Below are positions 16,980 through 25,189 of a stretch of DNA of 64,000 nucleotides, piece after piece. Within the stretch, counting starts at the first letter, position 1, and each line of letters opens with the position of its first letter. The notes beneath the pieces are model-generated. The model ran no database searches. It was given only the letters and a program-made list of their open reading frames with translations, and had not been told where the DNA came from. The position numbers were made by a program, and so were the translations under genes. Source of the DNA: Candidatus Gastranaerophilales bacterium (GTDB taxonomy: Bacteria > Cyanobacteriota > Vampirovibrionia > Gastranaerophilales > Gastranaerophilaceae); NCBI GenBank assembly GCA_944324425.1, contig CALUWE010000008.1, forward strand, positions 1 to 64,000, read 5' to 3'.

Positions 16980-16997
16980 TTTAATTTTTCCTTTTAA

Positions 16998-18704
16998 TTA
17001 GCAATCGTTAGATAAAAGCACTTTTGTCAAAGGTTCACCGGCTAAAACCCAAGGGTAAACCATCTCCATTGATTCTGTTACAAAATCAATGATAACTGGA
17101 GATTTAGCCTCAAGCGCTTTTTTGATTGCAGGTTCAATTTCTTCTTCATGTTCAACTTTTATACCAACTGCCCCATAGCTTTCAGCTAATTTTACAAAAT
17201 CGGGGTGAGTTATTTTGGTTTCGGAATAATGCTTATGGTAAAGCTTTTCTTGCCATTGACGAACCATACCGAGATAGCCGTTATCAATAACGCAGTTTAT
17301 AACCTTAAAGCCGTAATCAACACAAGTGGCCATTTCTTGAATGTTCATCTGAATTGAACCGTCCCCTGCAATGTTTAAAACCAATTGCTCGGGGTGTGCC
17401 GCGCATGCGCCCATTGCGGCAGGAAAACCAAAGCCCATTGTGCCTAAACCCCCTGATGTTACAAGTTTTCTCGGTTCATTAAATTTGAATAATTGCGCCG
17501 TCCACATTTGATGCTGGCCTACTTCAGTGCAGACAATAGGGTTATATTGTTTTGTTAATTCATAAAGCTTTCTGATAACGGTTAAGGCTGAAAGCTTGTC
17601 TGAAGCGGGTGCCGGAATTGCCCTTTTTTGGCGCCATTCGTCAATTTGAATTAGCCATTTGTCTTTGTCTTCTTTATAAATATTGGGGTTGGTTTTTTCA
17701 AAATCTTTAATTAAGCCGGTTAAAACATTTTTAACATCGCCTACAATCGGAATATCGGCTTTAACGTTTTTTGAAATTGAACAAGGGTCAATATCAACAT
17801 GAATAACGTGAGCGTCTCTTGCAAAGCGTTGCAGACAGCCTGTAATCCTGTCATTAAATCTTGTACCAAGTGCAAAAATTACATCGGCATGAGAAACTGC
17901 ATGGTTTGCCCAAAAGTTGCCGTGCATACCAAGCATGCCTAAATCCAAAGGTGAATTTGAAGGGAATGTGCCTGTTCCCATAAGTGTATGGGTTACAGGG
18001 ATATTCAGCATATTTGCAACTTTTAAAAGTTCTCCATGAGCACCTGAGGTTAAAACGCCGCCGCCTGAAATAATAACGGGCCTATGGGCTTCCGATAACA
18101 TTTTAAGTGCTCTTGAAATTTGAATCGGGTGCCCTTTATAGTTTGGGTTATAGCCTGCCAATTTAACTGTTTTCGGGTAATCAAAAGTTGTTTTTTGGGT
18201 TAAGATGTCCTTTGGAAGGTCAACTACAACAGGCCCCGGTTTTCCTGTTGTTGCAATGTGAAAGGCTTCTTTTATTATTCTCTGCAGGTCTTTAACATCT
18301 TTTACAAGATAATTATGTTTGCAGCAGGAACGAGTTATACCTACAACATCTGCTTCTTGAAAGGCATCGTTTCCGATTTGAGATAAACCGACTTGGCCTG
18401 TAAAAACTACAATCGGGTAGCCGTCATAATAAGCGTTTGCAATGCCCGTTATTGTGTTGCAAGCGCCCGGGCCTGACGTTACAAGTGCAACCCCCGGTTT
18501 TCCGGTTACTCTTGCATAACCTTCGGCCGCATGCACTGCAGCTTGTTCATGCCTTACCAAATAGTGTTTAATTTCATTCTGATTATATAAAGCTTCATAT
18601 ACAGTAAGAATGACGCCTCCGGGGTATCCGAAAATTTCTTTCACGCCTTCTTCAACAAGCGACTTTAATAATATTTGTGCGCCCGTGTACATTTCTTTTG
18701 TCAT
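16998..18704 (-). CDS. ilvB: Acetolactate synthase large (catalytic) subunit
   Basis: This thiamine-diphosphate enzyme condenses two pyruvates, or pyruvate with 2-oxobutyrate, as the first common step to Val, Leu and Ile. The 568 residues show the N-terminal GYPGGVILTVYEAL with the catalytic Glu in VRHEQAAVHAAEGYARVTGKPG. The central domain (GGGVLTSGAH, GLLGMHG-like LGMLGMHGN) and the ThDP motif GDGSIQMNIQEMATCVDYGFKVINCVIDN follow. Full length. Anabolic IlvB rather than catabolic AlsS is supported by the linked ilvN. A divergent, AT-rich promoter region separates it from the SulP gene. Confidence 0.95.
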   Translation of the reverse strand: MTKEMYTGAQILLKSLVEEGVKEIFGYPGGVILTVYEALYNQNEIKHYLVRHEQAAVHAAEGYARVTGKPGVALVTSGPGACNTITGIANAYYDGYPIVVFTGQVGLSQIGNDAFQEADVVGITRSCCKHNYLVKDVKDLQRIIKEAFHIATTGKPGPVVVDLPKDILTQKTTFDYPKTVKLAGYNPNYKGHPIQISRALKMLSEAHRPVIISGGGVLTSGAHGELLKVANMLNIPVTHTLMGTGTFPSNSPLDLGMLGMHGNFWANHAVSHADVIFALGTRFNDRITGCLQRFARDAHVIHVDIDPCSISKNVKADIPIVGDVKNVLTGLIKDFEKTNPNIYKEDKDKWLIQIDEWRQKRAIPAPASDKLSALTVIRKLYELTKQYNPIVCTEVGQHQMWTAQLFKFNEPRKLVTSGGLGTMGFGFPAAMGACAAHPEQLVLNIAGDGSIQMNIQEMATCVDYGFKVINCVIDNGYLGMVRQWQEKLYHKHYSETKITHPDFVKLAESYGAVGIKVEHEEEIEPAIKKALEAKSPVIIDFVTESMEMVYPWVLAGEPLTKVLLSNDC

Positions 18705-18776
18705 ACTTTCAAAAACTCCAAAATTTTTGCTATAATCGCATTATAATATGAAAACGAATTTTTTGGAAAAAAGCAA

Positions 18777-19934
18777 GTGTCAAATATAACCAATTATGAA
18801 AAGAATTTAATTACAGAGGGCTTGAAAGAGATTTTAGACTATCTCCCGATAGTTCTTGTTTTGGGTATTATAACCGGCTTTGGCCCCTATACCACTTTAA
18901 TTGGTGCTTTTATTATCTCGCTTATATTTATTCTCTTCGGAAAAAAATATTCTTTTCTTTTTGGTCCTACGGTTGTATATTCAACGGTTTTAGCCTCTTT
19001 GAATGTTTCGTTGGGCGGAAAATCCGAAACTTTATTTGCGCTTTTATTTGTTTCTGCTGTTATAACAATTTTAATTTCTATATTAAAAGTTAACAGAAAA
19101 ACGGTTTTAACACTTCCAAAGCCTGTAATAACCGGTTTTATGACAGGCTGTTTTATATCATCATTAATTCTTTCTCTGCCTTTAATATTCGGGCAAAAAA
19201 CATTTAGCTCTCTGTCTTTATTGTTTGGTGCAAAAAGCTCAATTTTTTCGGGAATTAATGAAATTTCGCTCGTTCTTTCTCTTTTGGTTTTTGCAATTTA
19301 TTACTATTTAAAAAAGTTTAAAATAAAATTTTTACCTCCGGCGTTTGCTGCTGTTTTAATTGCTGGCTTGGTAAATTACTTTTATAATTTTAATCTTGAA
19401 AATGTCTATATCGGAATAAAAACATTTAGTGCGGTTGCAACGGCAGATTTCGGCCATTTTATAAGGCTTTTAATTTCGGGTGCAATATTATCGGCTGTTG
19501 TTGTTATTGAAACTTTGTTGAATTTAAAAACTTCCAAAAAAATGAATGGCGAAATAAAAAGCCCTAAAAAACCTCTGCTTTTGGTGGGGCTTTCAAATCT
19601 TGCTGCTTCAATAACAGGTTCTGTTGCGGGGGTTTTGGCCAAGAGAAGCGAAAACGGAAAGAATAAAACATTAACTCTGACAGAAGCTGTTTTATTGTTT
19701 ATTTTTGTTATTTTCTTTGGAAAAATTTCAACCTTTATACCGGTTTGTGCTATTGCTTCAATTTTATTTATTAAATCTTATGAAATCGTAAAAAATAATA
19801 TTTATGCACAAAAAATTAAGAACTTATCTTCAAAAATTCTCTTTTTGATTTGCCTTGCTGCTTCTTTATGCAATATTGTCTTCGGTGTTATGATATCGGC
19901 GGTTTTTGTTTTAATTATGAAAACAAAAAAATGA
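18777..19934 (+). CDS. SulP-type anion permease without STAS domain
   Basis: This 385-residue membrane protein has about 11-12 hydrophobic segments. It shows the SLC26/SulP-like pattern near the start (LPIVLVLGIITGFGPYTTLIGAFI, FGPTVVYS) and later FLPPAFAAVLIAGL and LVGLSNLAASITGSV. The cytoplasmic STAS domain of typical sulfate transporters is absent, so it resembles the short SulP or xanthine/uracil-like carriers; substrate unknown. The start is a GTG at 18777 with GGA upstream. It is divergent from ilvB and runs straight into the convergent ADP-ribosyltransferase gene. Confidence 0.7.
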   Translation: MSNITNYEKNLITEGLKEILDYLPIVLVLGIITGFGPYTTLIGAFIISLIFILFGKKYSFLFGPTVVYSTVLASLNVSLGGKSETLFALLFVSAVITILISILKVNRKTVLTLPKPVITGFMTGCFISSLILSLPLIFGQKTFSSLSLLFGAKSSIFSGINEISLVLSLLVFAIYYYLKKFKIKFLPPAFAAVLIAGLVNYFYNFNLENVYIGIKTFSAVATADFGHFIRLLISGAILSAVVVIETLLNLKTSKKMNGEIKSPKKPLLLVGLSNLAASITGSVAGVLAKRSENGKNKTLTLTEAVLLFIFVIFFGKISTFIPVCAIASILFIKSYEIVKNNIYAQKIKNLSSKILFLICLAASLCNIVFGVMISAVFVLIMKTKK

Positions 19935-20873
19935 TTACTCGCCTATATAATCACATTTTATTGTATTTTTTTCAGGATTATAACCCGTTATTAAAAATTT
20001 TGAACCCTTGTTTAACAGCAGCTCGTCTTCGGACCAATGTCTGTGATCAATATTAAACAAACCTTCTATGTCAACGTATTTTGAATTTTTCGGGAAACTA
20101 ATTTCCAATATGGGTGAAATTCCGCCGGAAAAGGCTTTTGCAACATTCAGATTTGTTGTTGTCGAGCAGAAAGATTTATCTTTGTACACAGCACCCACTG
20201 TATTTAGTGCCTCTATGTCATCTTCGGATAAATCGCTTTGTAGCCCCCTGTATAGGGTAAGATTTTTTTCGGTTCTGAATATTTTGTTCGGATTATTAAA
20301 TATGCTTTCAAGCATATTTACGGCATTTTCGGCTTCTTCCATAAAAGAGCCCGAATACATGTTTCTTGCACTTCTTAATTTAAAGTGAATGGCATCCGGA
20401 TGGTATTTATAATAATAAAGAGCATCTCTTTCTTCTTTTGTAAAATGGTGTGTTTTAACGCCGTCGCCATCATAAACATTTATTTCTCTTGTTTTTTTAT
20501 CCATAACAAAGGCTTTTTCAAGTTTTCCCGTTTTGTCAAAATGAACGGCGGCCCTTTTTTTGTCATCAAATAAATCCGGAAATCCTTCAATGGGCTCGCC
20601 GATTTGAACAAAAATAACATGACCATTGCCCTTTGAATCGATATATGTCCTTTTTTTAATTGTTTCATTTCCGCTTAATGTTTTAGCTACCGTTTCTTCC
20701 GCTTCTTTTAACATTTGTTTGGGGGTTTTTCCGACAAGAATTCTGCCCGAAGAATCTAAACATTCCAAACAGGAAGCATCGGCCTTTATTTGCTCTTGAG
20801 GCACGTCTTTGCTGCCGCCAAAATTTATATTTTTATATTGATTTAATACACCGTTAATTTTGTCTATTTTCAT
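19935..20873 (-). CDS. ADP-ribosyltransferase-fold protein (R-S-E class) with N-terminal F-G-G tag
   Basis: The C-terminal third of this 312-residue protein has the three ordered elements of the arginine-type ADP-ribosyltransferases. Arg209 lies in LTLYRGL, the SFCSTTT strand is at 234-240, and the ExE motif E282-D-E284 sits in WSEDELLL, followed by SKFLITGY. This is the pattern of exoenzyme toxins that transfer ADP-ribose from NAD+ to host or rival proteins. The N-terminus is MKIDKINGVLNQYKNINFGG, the same layout as two other proteins in the window, with no Sec signal. The middle part (25-200) is unrecognised. I used the ATG at 20873; an upstream TTG is unlikely. No immunity gene is evident next to it. 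Confidence 0.8.
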   Translation of the reverse strand: MKIDKINGVLNQYKNINFGGSKDVPQEQIKADASCLECLDSSGRILVGKTPKQMLKEAEETVAKTLSGNETIKKRTYIDSKGNGHVIFVQIGEPIEGFPDLFDDKKRAAVHFDKTGKLEKAFVMDKKTREINVYDGDGVKTHHFTKEERDALYYYKYHPDAIHFKLRSARNMYSGSFMEEAENAVNMLESIFNNPNKIFRTEKNLTLYRGLQSDLSEDDIEALNTVGAVYKDKSFCSTTTNLNVAKAFSGGISPILEISFPKNSKYVDIEGLFNIDHRHWSEDELLLNKGSKFLITGYNPEKNTIKCDYIGE

Positions 20874-20950
20874 AATTAGATAAAAATAAAACAAAAAAAA
20901 TATTGCTAATATAAATTGTACTAACTTATTTTTGTTATAGAATTTTGGAT

Positions 20951-22060
20951 ATGGATAAGAAAATTAAAGCAGCATTAATTTTTGGAACAAGGCCCGAGGC
21001 TATTAAAATGGCGCCTGTGGTTTTGGAATTTCAAAAAAGAGAAGAAATTGAGCCTGTTGTAATTGTAACGGCCCAGCACAGGCAAATGTTGGATTCTGTT
21101 TTAAATTTATTTAAAATCAAACCCGATTTTGACCTTAATTTAATGAGAGAAAATCAGAATTTGTGGAATTTAACCTCAGATATTTTGCTTGAAGTAAAAA
21201 AAGTTTTAGAAGAAGTTAAGCCTGATGTTGTTTTAATCCATGGTGATACAACAACGGCTTTTGCAAGTTCCTTATCTGCATTTTATGCAAAAATTCCCGT
21301 TGCCCATGTTGAAGCGGGGCTTAGAACTTTTGATAAAAATTACCCTTTCCCCGAAGAAATAAACAGGGTTTTGGCAGATTCCGTTTCAGATTTTCATTTC
21401 TGCCCTACATATGGTTCAATTGAAAACTTAGTTAATTCAAACGTTAAAGAGGGGCTTTTTGAAACAGGCAACACCGTGATTGATGCACTTATGCATACGA
21501 TAGAAAACAACCCTGTTGACTTATCTTATTTGAATTTAGATGACAATTTAAAAACAATTCTTTTAACATCTCACAGAAGAGAAAACTTTGGCGAACCTTT
21601 GGAAAATATTTGTAAGGCTGCAATTCAAATTGTGGAAGAACATAAAGATGTTGAAATAGTATATCCTGTTCATCCGAACCCGAATGTTAAAAACACTGTC
21701 TATAAATATTTATCAAACAGAGAAAGAATTAAATTAATTGAACCGTTGGATTATGCACCCTTCTGCTCTTTAATGAAAAGAAGCACCTTAATTTTAACTG
21801 ATTCAGGCGGCGTGCAGGAAGAGGCGCCCTCATTAGGGGTTCCGGTTCTTGTTTTAAGAGATGAGACAGAACGCCCTGAAGCTCTTATTTCAGGCGGTGT
21901 TAAGCTTGTAGGTTCAAACATTGAAAAAATTACAAAAAATGTTGATATTTTGCTTTCCAATAAAGAAGAATATCAGAAGATGGCGCAGGCAAGAAACCCA
22001 TACGGCGACGGTTTGGCATCTAAGAGAATTGCTGACATTTTAATTCAAAACTTGAGCTAA
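20951..22060 (+). CDS. wecB: UDP-N-acetylglucosamine 2-epimerase (non-hydrolysing)
   Basis: It interconverts UDP-GlcNAc and UDP-ManNAc for surface polysaccharide synthesis. Family motifs are GTRPEAIKMAPVV at the N-terminus, TAQHRQML, HGDTTTAFA, HVEAGLRT, FPEEINR, TSHRRENFG, HPNPNVKN and LTDSGGVQEEAPSLGVPVLVLRD. The length (about 369) is normal. The ATG at 20951 is preferred to a TTG two codons upstream. It is a single gene between lineage-specific genes on the other strand. Confidence 0.95.
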   Translation: MDKKIKAALIFGTRPEAIKMAPVVLEFQKREEIEPVVIVTAQHRQMLDSVLNLFKIKPDFDLNLMRENQNLWNLTSDILLEVKKVLEEVKPDVVLIHGDTTTAFASSLSAFYAKIPVAHVEAGLRTFDKNYPFPEEINRVLADSVSDFHFCPTYGSIENLVNSNVKEGLFETGNTVIDALMHTIENNPVDLSYLNLDDNLKTILLTSHRRENFGEPLENICKAAIQIVEEHKDVEIVYPVHPNPNVKNTVYKYLSNRERIKLIEPLDYAPFCSLMKRSTLILTDSGGVQEEAPSLGVPVLVLRDETERPEALISGGVKLVGSNIEKITKNVDILLSNKEEYQKMAQARNPYGDGLASKRIADILIQNLS

Positions 22061-22815
22061 TTTTTATCCGAGGTTTTTGTTCCTGTTTCATAGCCCACAT
22101 GAGAATATATAACGGGAATTACCTTGCCGATATGCTTGGCATAAGGTACTTTAGACATTGCAATAACGCCTATAATGTCATCTGCATGAACAATTGTATC
22201 AGACAGCTTTATTCCTCTTTCTTTGTAATTTTCTTTGTCTTTGCTTATAAAATTTTTGTTTATTCCGTTTGCAAGCTTATTTGAAATAAACATTCCTGAA
22301 ACTATTCCGCCTGCAACAACGGCCGCTTTGCCTAAAATATTGGTTTTTATATTTTTCTTTTCAATTATGCGTTCCGCACCTGCAATAATTCCAATGGGCA
22401 CCATACAATTTAAAAAGCCGTATATCCCCTCTTTTATTTTAGAAGTTCTGCTCTTTTCATCTTTTTCGGTTAAAAGCCCTGCACCCAAGCCTCCAAATAT
22501 TGAACCCGTAACGGAAAGCCCTATTTGCTCAATACCTTTAACTTCCAAAAAGCCGGTTGCGGCTTTTACCTTTTCTTTTAAAGGGGAGCCTTTTTTTTGA
22601 AAAACATCTTTAAAATTATCCAATTTGCCCTTTTTGGCATTATAAATTGCAAGGGGCACGGTTGCTCCGATAAGTGAAGCTGCAGCAACTGCTACGGCAG
22701 CTTTACTTATCTGCCTGTCTTTGTTTTCTTTTTTTACTTCGGTTTTGTTTTTAATTTCCTGTCTTTGCCTGTAAAAACTTCTGAAAGCGCCGACAGAATC
22801 ATTGGTGATTTTCAT
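22057..22815 (-). CDS. Unknown glycine-rich membrane-associated protein
   Basis: This 252-residue protein has a basic N-terminus (MKITNDSVGAFRSFYRQRQ), a hydrophobic segment (AAVAVAAASLIGATVPLAIY), and further weakly hydrophobic Gly/Ala/Ile-rich stretches such as GLSVTGSIFGGLGAGLL and AAVVAGGIVSGMFI. I do not recognise the family. The ATG at 22815 is preferred to an upstream TTG, because a TACAAT -10-like hexamer lies about 10 bases before it, leaving a very short leader. The stop overlaps the end of wecB by 4 bases on the other strand. A cytoplasmic-membrane or vesicle-like structural role is only a guess. Confidence 0.5.
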   Translation of the reverse strand: MKITNDSVGAFRSFYRQRQEIKNKTEVKKENKDRQISKAAVAVAAASLIGATVPLAIYNAKKGKLDNFKDVFQKKGSPLKEKVKAATGFLEVKGIEQIGLSVTGSIFGGLGAGLLTEKDEKSRTSKIKEGIYGFLNCMVPIGIIAGAERIIEKKNIKTNILGKAAVVAGGIVSGMFISNKLANGINKNFISKDKENYKERGIKLSDTIVHADDIIGVIAMSKVPYAKHIGKVIPVIYSHVGYETGTKTSDKN

Positions 22816-22875
22816 AGCAAAGCTTATTGTAACATAAACACACCGCAATTAAATAATATTGATGGCTTATGTTTA

Positions 22876-23493
22876 TTAAAATTCCTTTTCAATGTATTCA
22901 AATAAATTTTTAAATTTTTTATATAATTCTTTTGGCTCGGCATTCTCATCGCATTCAATTGTTATTATGGGTATATTTCTTTCAACTCCATAATATGTTC
23001 CCATACTCCCGGGGGTTGGATAGCCAATGTCAGCTTCTGTTGGGTAATCTAAAAATTCGGATATTTTTTTTGCCAAAGGTATTGTTATCGGGTTATTTAT
23101 TCCGTCATAATTTATTATTTTATATGGCGTATGAATTGTTATTATTACGTCAAACTTTATTTCATTTGTCAAATTAACTAAAAACTTTGTTTCAATTTCT
23201 GAATTTGGTTCTAACCCGCCAAAGTAATCATCATCTTTTTTTGTCAGTTCCCAATTTTTTGTAGAGAAATTCCTGTTTATATCAACATTGCATTTATTTT
23301 TTCTTTTATTTGAAAAGTTGAGCCTTGGAATATAGTAAAGGTTGTTTTTAATTGTTCTTTCTTTATTTTTTAAATATTCTTCAATTAAAAACTCACCAAC
23401 AGGTTCATCGCCATGAATAACGCCAATAACAAGAACGTTTTTTGGCGTTTTATTATTGGCGTTATTTAAAAATTTATAAAGTTTAATATCCAA
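22876..23493 (-). CDS. M14-family zinc amidase/carboxypeptidase, MpaA-like
   Basis: Zinc ligands are seen in GVIHGDEPVGE (His, Glu) and ITIHTPYKIINYDG (His). The substrate arginine and asparagine are in DINRNFSTKNW, and the catalytic Glu lies in TIECDENAEP. The segment YPTPGSMGTYYGVERNIP matches the murein tripeptide amidase MpaA, which removes meso-diaminopimelate from recycled L-Ala-D-Glu-mDAP. It starts three bases after the rpaB stop, so it is co-transcribed with that regulator. An aspartoacylase-like role is the alternative. The 205 residues are short but include all catalytic residues. Confidence 0.8.
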   Translation of the reverse strand: MDIKLYKFLNNANNKTPKNVLVIGVIHGDEPVGEFLIEEYLKNKERTIKNNLYYIPRLNFSNKRKNKCNVDINRNFSTKNWELTKKDDDYFGGLEPNSEIETKFLVNLTNEIKFDVIITIHTPYKIINYDGINNPITIPLAKKISEFLDYPTEADIGYPTPGSMGTYYGVERNIPIITIECDENAEPKELYKKFKNLFEYIEKEF

Positions 23494-23496
23494 TTT

Positions 23497-24243
23497 CTAG
23501 GTTATCCTTTGGAACATATACCCGATGCCTCTTGCTGTTAAAATCAATTCGGGGTTTGTCGGGTCTGCTTCAAGCTTGCTTCTCAATCTTGAAATGTGAA
23601 CATCAACCACACGGGTATCAATTCGATGATCCGGCGGATATGCCCAAACATGCTGCAGAATTTCATTCCTTGAATAAGCTTGACCGGAGTTATTAACAAG
23701 CAATTCAAGAAGCGAAAATTCCATGCCTGTCAATCTGATTCTTTCGTTTTTTCTGTATACTTGACGTCTTGCAGTGTCAATTTTAATACTGCCTGTGGTA
23801 ATAACGTTTTTAGCGGTTTTACCCATAGGCGCTGCAGATTCTTTTGTGTTTGTCCTTCTTAAAACTGCTTTAACTCTTGCTTCAAGTTCTTTTGGGCTGA
23901 ACGGTTTAATAACATAATCATCAGCACCCAGTTCCAAGCCTGTAATTCTTTCTGAAACATCGCCCAATGCCGTTAAAATAATAATCGGAACATCGGATGT
24001 TCTTCTGATTTCTCTTGTAACACCGTATCCGTCCATTTTAGGCATCATAACATCTAAAATAACCAAGTCAGGATTGCTTTTATTGTAAACTTCAACGGCT
24101 TCTTCGCCATCTTCTGCTGTAACAACATCATACCCTTGCATTTTTAAGCGGGTTTCAAGAATTCTTCTGATGCTGGCTTCGTCATCGGCAACTAAAATTC
24201 TTTGTTTGCTGTCAGAGGATTCATTTTGAATATCATCAGTCAT
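23497..24243 (-). CDS. rpaB: OmpR-family response regulator, RpaB orthologue
   Basis: This 248-residue protein matches cyanobacterial RpaB along its length. The receiver reads ILVADDEASIRRILETRL, with phospho-acceptor Asp64 in LVILDVMMPKMDGYGV, IILTALGDVSERITGLELG and Lys113 in YVIKPFSPKELEARV. The winged helix contains MEFSLLELLV, RVVDVHISRLRSKLE and LILTARGIGYMFQ. In photosynthetic cyanobacteria RpaB is an essential regulator of high-light genes and binds HLR1 repeats; its kinase is Hik33/NblS. That kinase is not in the window. The MpaA-like gene follows after three bases. A 15-residue N-terminal extension precedes the receiver. Confidence 0.93.
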   Translation of the reverse strand: MTDDIQNESSDSKQRILVADDEASIRRILETRLKMQGYDVVTAEDGEEAVEVYNKSNPDLVILDVMMPKMDGYGVTREIRRTSDVPIIILTALGDVSERITGLELGADDYVIKPFSPKELEARVKAVLRRTNTKESAAPMGKTAKNVITTGSIKIDTARRQVYRKNERIRLTGMEFSLLELLVNNSGQAYSRNEILQHVWAYPPDHRIDTRVVDVHISRLRSKLEADPTNPELILTARGIGYMFQRIT

Positions 24244-24344
24244 ACACTAACTACCCTTTTTTGTAACTAAAAACTAATATCTTAAACAATATTAACATAC
24301 CTTAATAAATTTTAAAAGCGGTTTTTTAAAAAATATCTAAAAAA

Positions 24345-24378
24345 TTTTTAAAAAAAGAAAAGCCGGTTTTAAGCCGGC
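24345..24378 (-). terminator. Rho-independent terminator of the coiled-coil gene
   Basis: On the minus strand the hairpin GCCGGC-TTAAAA-CCGGC is followed by TTTTCTTTTTTT. It lies 45 bases after the stop of the 24423-24965 gene and separates it from rpaB. Confidence 0.85.
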
Positions 24379-24422
24379 ATAAGGTTACAAGTTTATTTAG
24401 GATTATAGGAGTTTAATTTTTT

Positions 24423-24965
24423 TTACGCTAATTTGATAGCGTCAGATTGAATGTTTTGGCTGATTCTTTGGTCATATGTTTGAAGCTCAGCTTCTTTGGC
24501 TTGCAATTGAGTTTCAATTCTTGTTTGTTCAGCCTGTAATTCTTTTTCGTATTCATTTATGTATTGTTGCATTTGTTCTGAATACCGTTGAAGTTCTTCT
24601 TTGTAGATTTCATTGAAGATTGTTGTTGCATCATAGTTTGTGCCGTCAATTGTACCCATAGCATAACCGTATTGATTACCTGTCATACCGTTTGTTTGAG
24701 CTAACTGTTGAAGGTAAGCGTTTGTTTTAATTGTTGCTGATTGATAAGCAGCGCTTGCAGAATTTGCCATAAAATCTAATTGAGTACCAAATAATGAAGA
24801 CGGGCAGCTTGCCATTTCAGAAAATGTGATTGTACCGTCGGCAATATTATTTGTATAATTTGCCAAATCTTGAATTTGTTGAGAAATTTGCACATCCTGA
24901 TACTGTAAATCAGAGACTTCTTGCTTGAGTTGCATCTTTCTCATGGATAGCATAATCCAAGTCAT
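24423..24965 (-). CDS. Unknown small coiled-coil protein
   Basis: This 180-residue protein has an N-terminal helical segment (MRKMQLKQEVSDLQYQDVQ), a Ser/Gly/Tyr-rich middle, and a long C-terminal coiled coil (about residues 120-165, rich in Glu and Gln). There is no signal peptide despite the hydrophobic MTWIML start. The translation signal is very strong (TTAGGAGGC, 8 bases before ATG), and the gene has its own terminator and a repeat-rich upstream region (24978-25064), so it looks like a highly expressed, separately regulated gene. The composition resembles small exported or structural helical proteins, but I cannot assign a family. Confidence 0.6.
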   Translation of the reverse strand: MTWIMLSMRKMQLKQEVSDLQYQDVQISQQIQDLANYTNNIADGTITFSEMASCPSSLFGTQLDFMANSASAAYQSATIKTNAYLQQLAQTNGMTGNQYGYAMGTIDGTNYDATTIFNEIYKEELQRYSEQMQQYINEYEKELQAEQTRIETQLQAKEAELQTYDQRISQNIQSDAIKLA

Positions 24966-24977
24966 TTTGTTTGCCTC

Positions 24978-25064
24978 CTAACCTAAAAATTAAACTAACT
25001 TCTTCCATTTTTTGAAGATTTAAACTAACCTTTTTAACCTTTAATCTAAACCTTCATATTAACC
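24978..25064 (-). repeat. Cluster of degenerate GGTTAG/GGTTAA repeats upstream of coiled-coil gene
   Basis: On the minus strand the upstream region holds five copies of GGTT(A/T)(A/G), ending near plus-strand positions 24983, 25030, 25039, 25052 and 25064 (read as CTAACC, CTAACC, TTAACC, TAAACC and TTAACC). Four lie within 40 bases, at spacings of 9, 13 and 12. Such tandem half-sites suggest an OmpR-family regulator, but the spacing is irregular and does not match the 11-base Pho box. Confidence 0.4.
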
Positions 25065-25137
25065 TTACAATGTAATAAAGTATTTCTTTCCTTAAAAATT
25101 GCATGTTTTAAATTTTTCTGTTAACAATTCTTAACAA

Positions 25138-25169
25138 ATAAAAAAGGAGACCTTTATAACAAGGTCTCC
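25138..25169 (-). terminator. Rho-independent terminator of the serpin-like gene operon
   Basis: The minus strand gives the 9-bp stem GGAGACCTT/AAGGTCTCC with a 6-base loop and the tail TTTTTTATTT. It lies about 20 bases after the stop of the 25190-26233 gene and closes the STAS-eda-sfp operon. Confidence 0.88.
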
Positions 25170-25189
25170 GTTTTTATTAAATTTGTGAT

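Noticed and set aside
25025..25064. TTAACC repeats as a cyanobacterial Pho (SphR) box
   Set aside because: The Pho box needs 8-base repeats at 11-base spacing; here spacing is 9, 13 and 12 and the halves vary.
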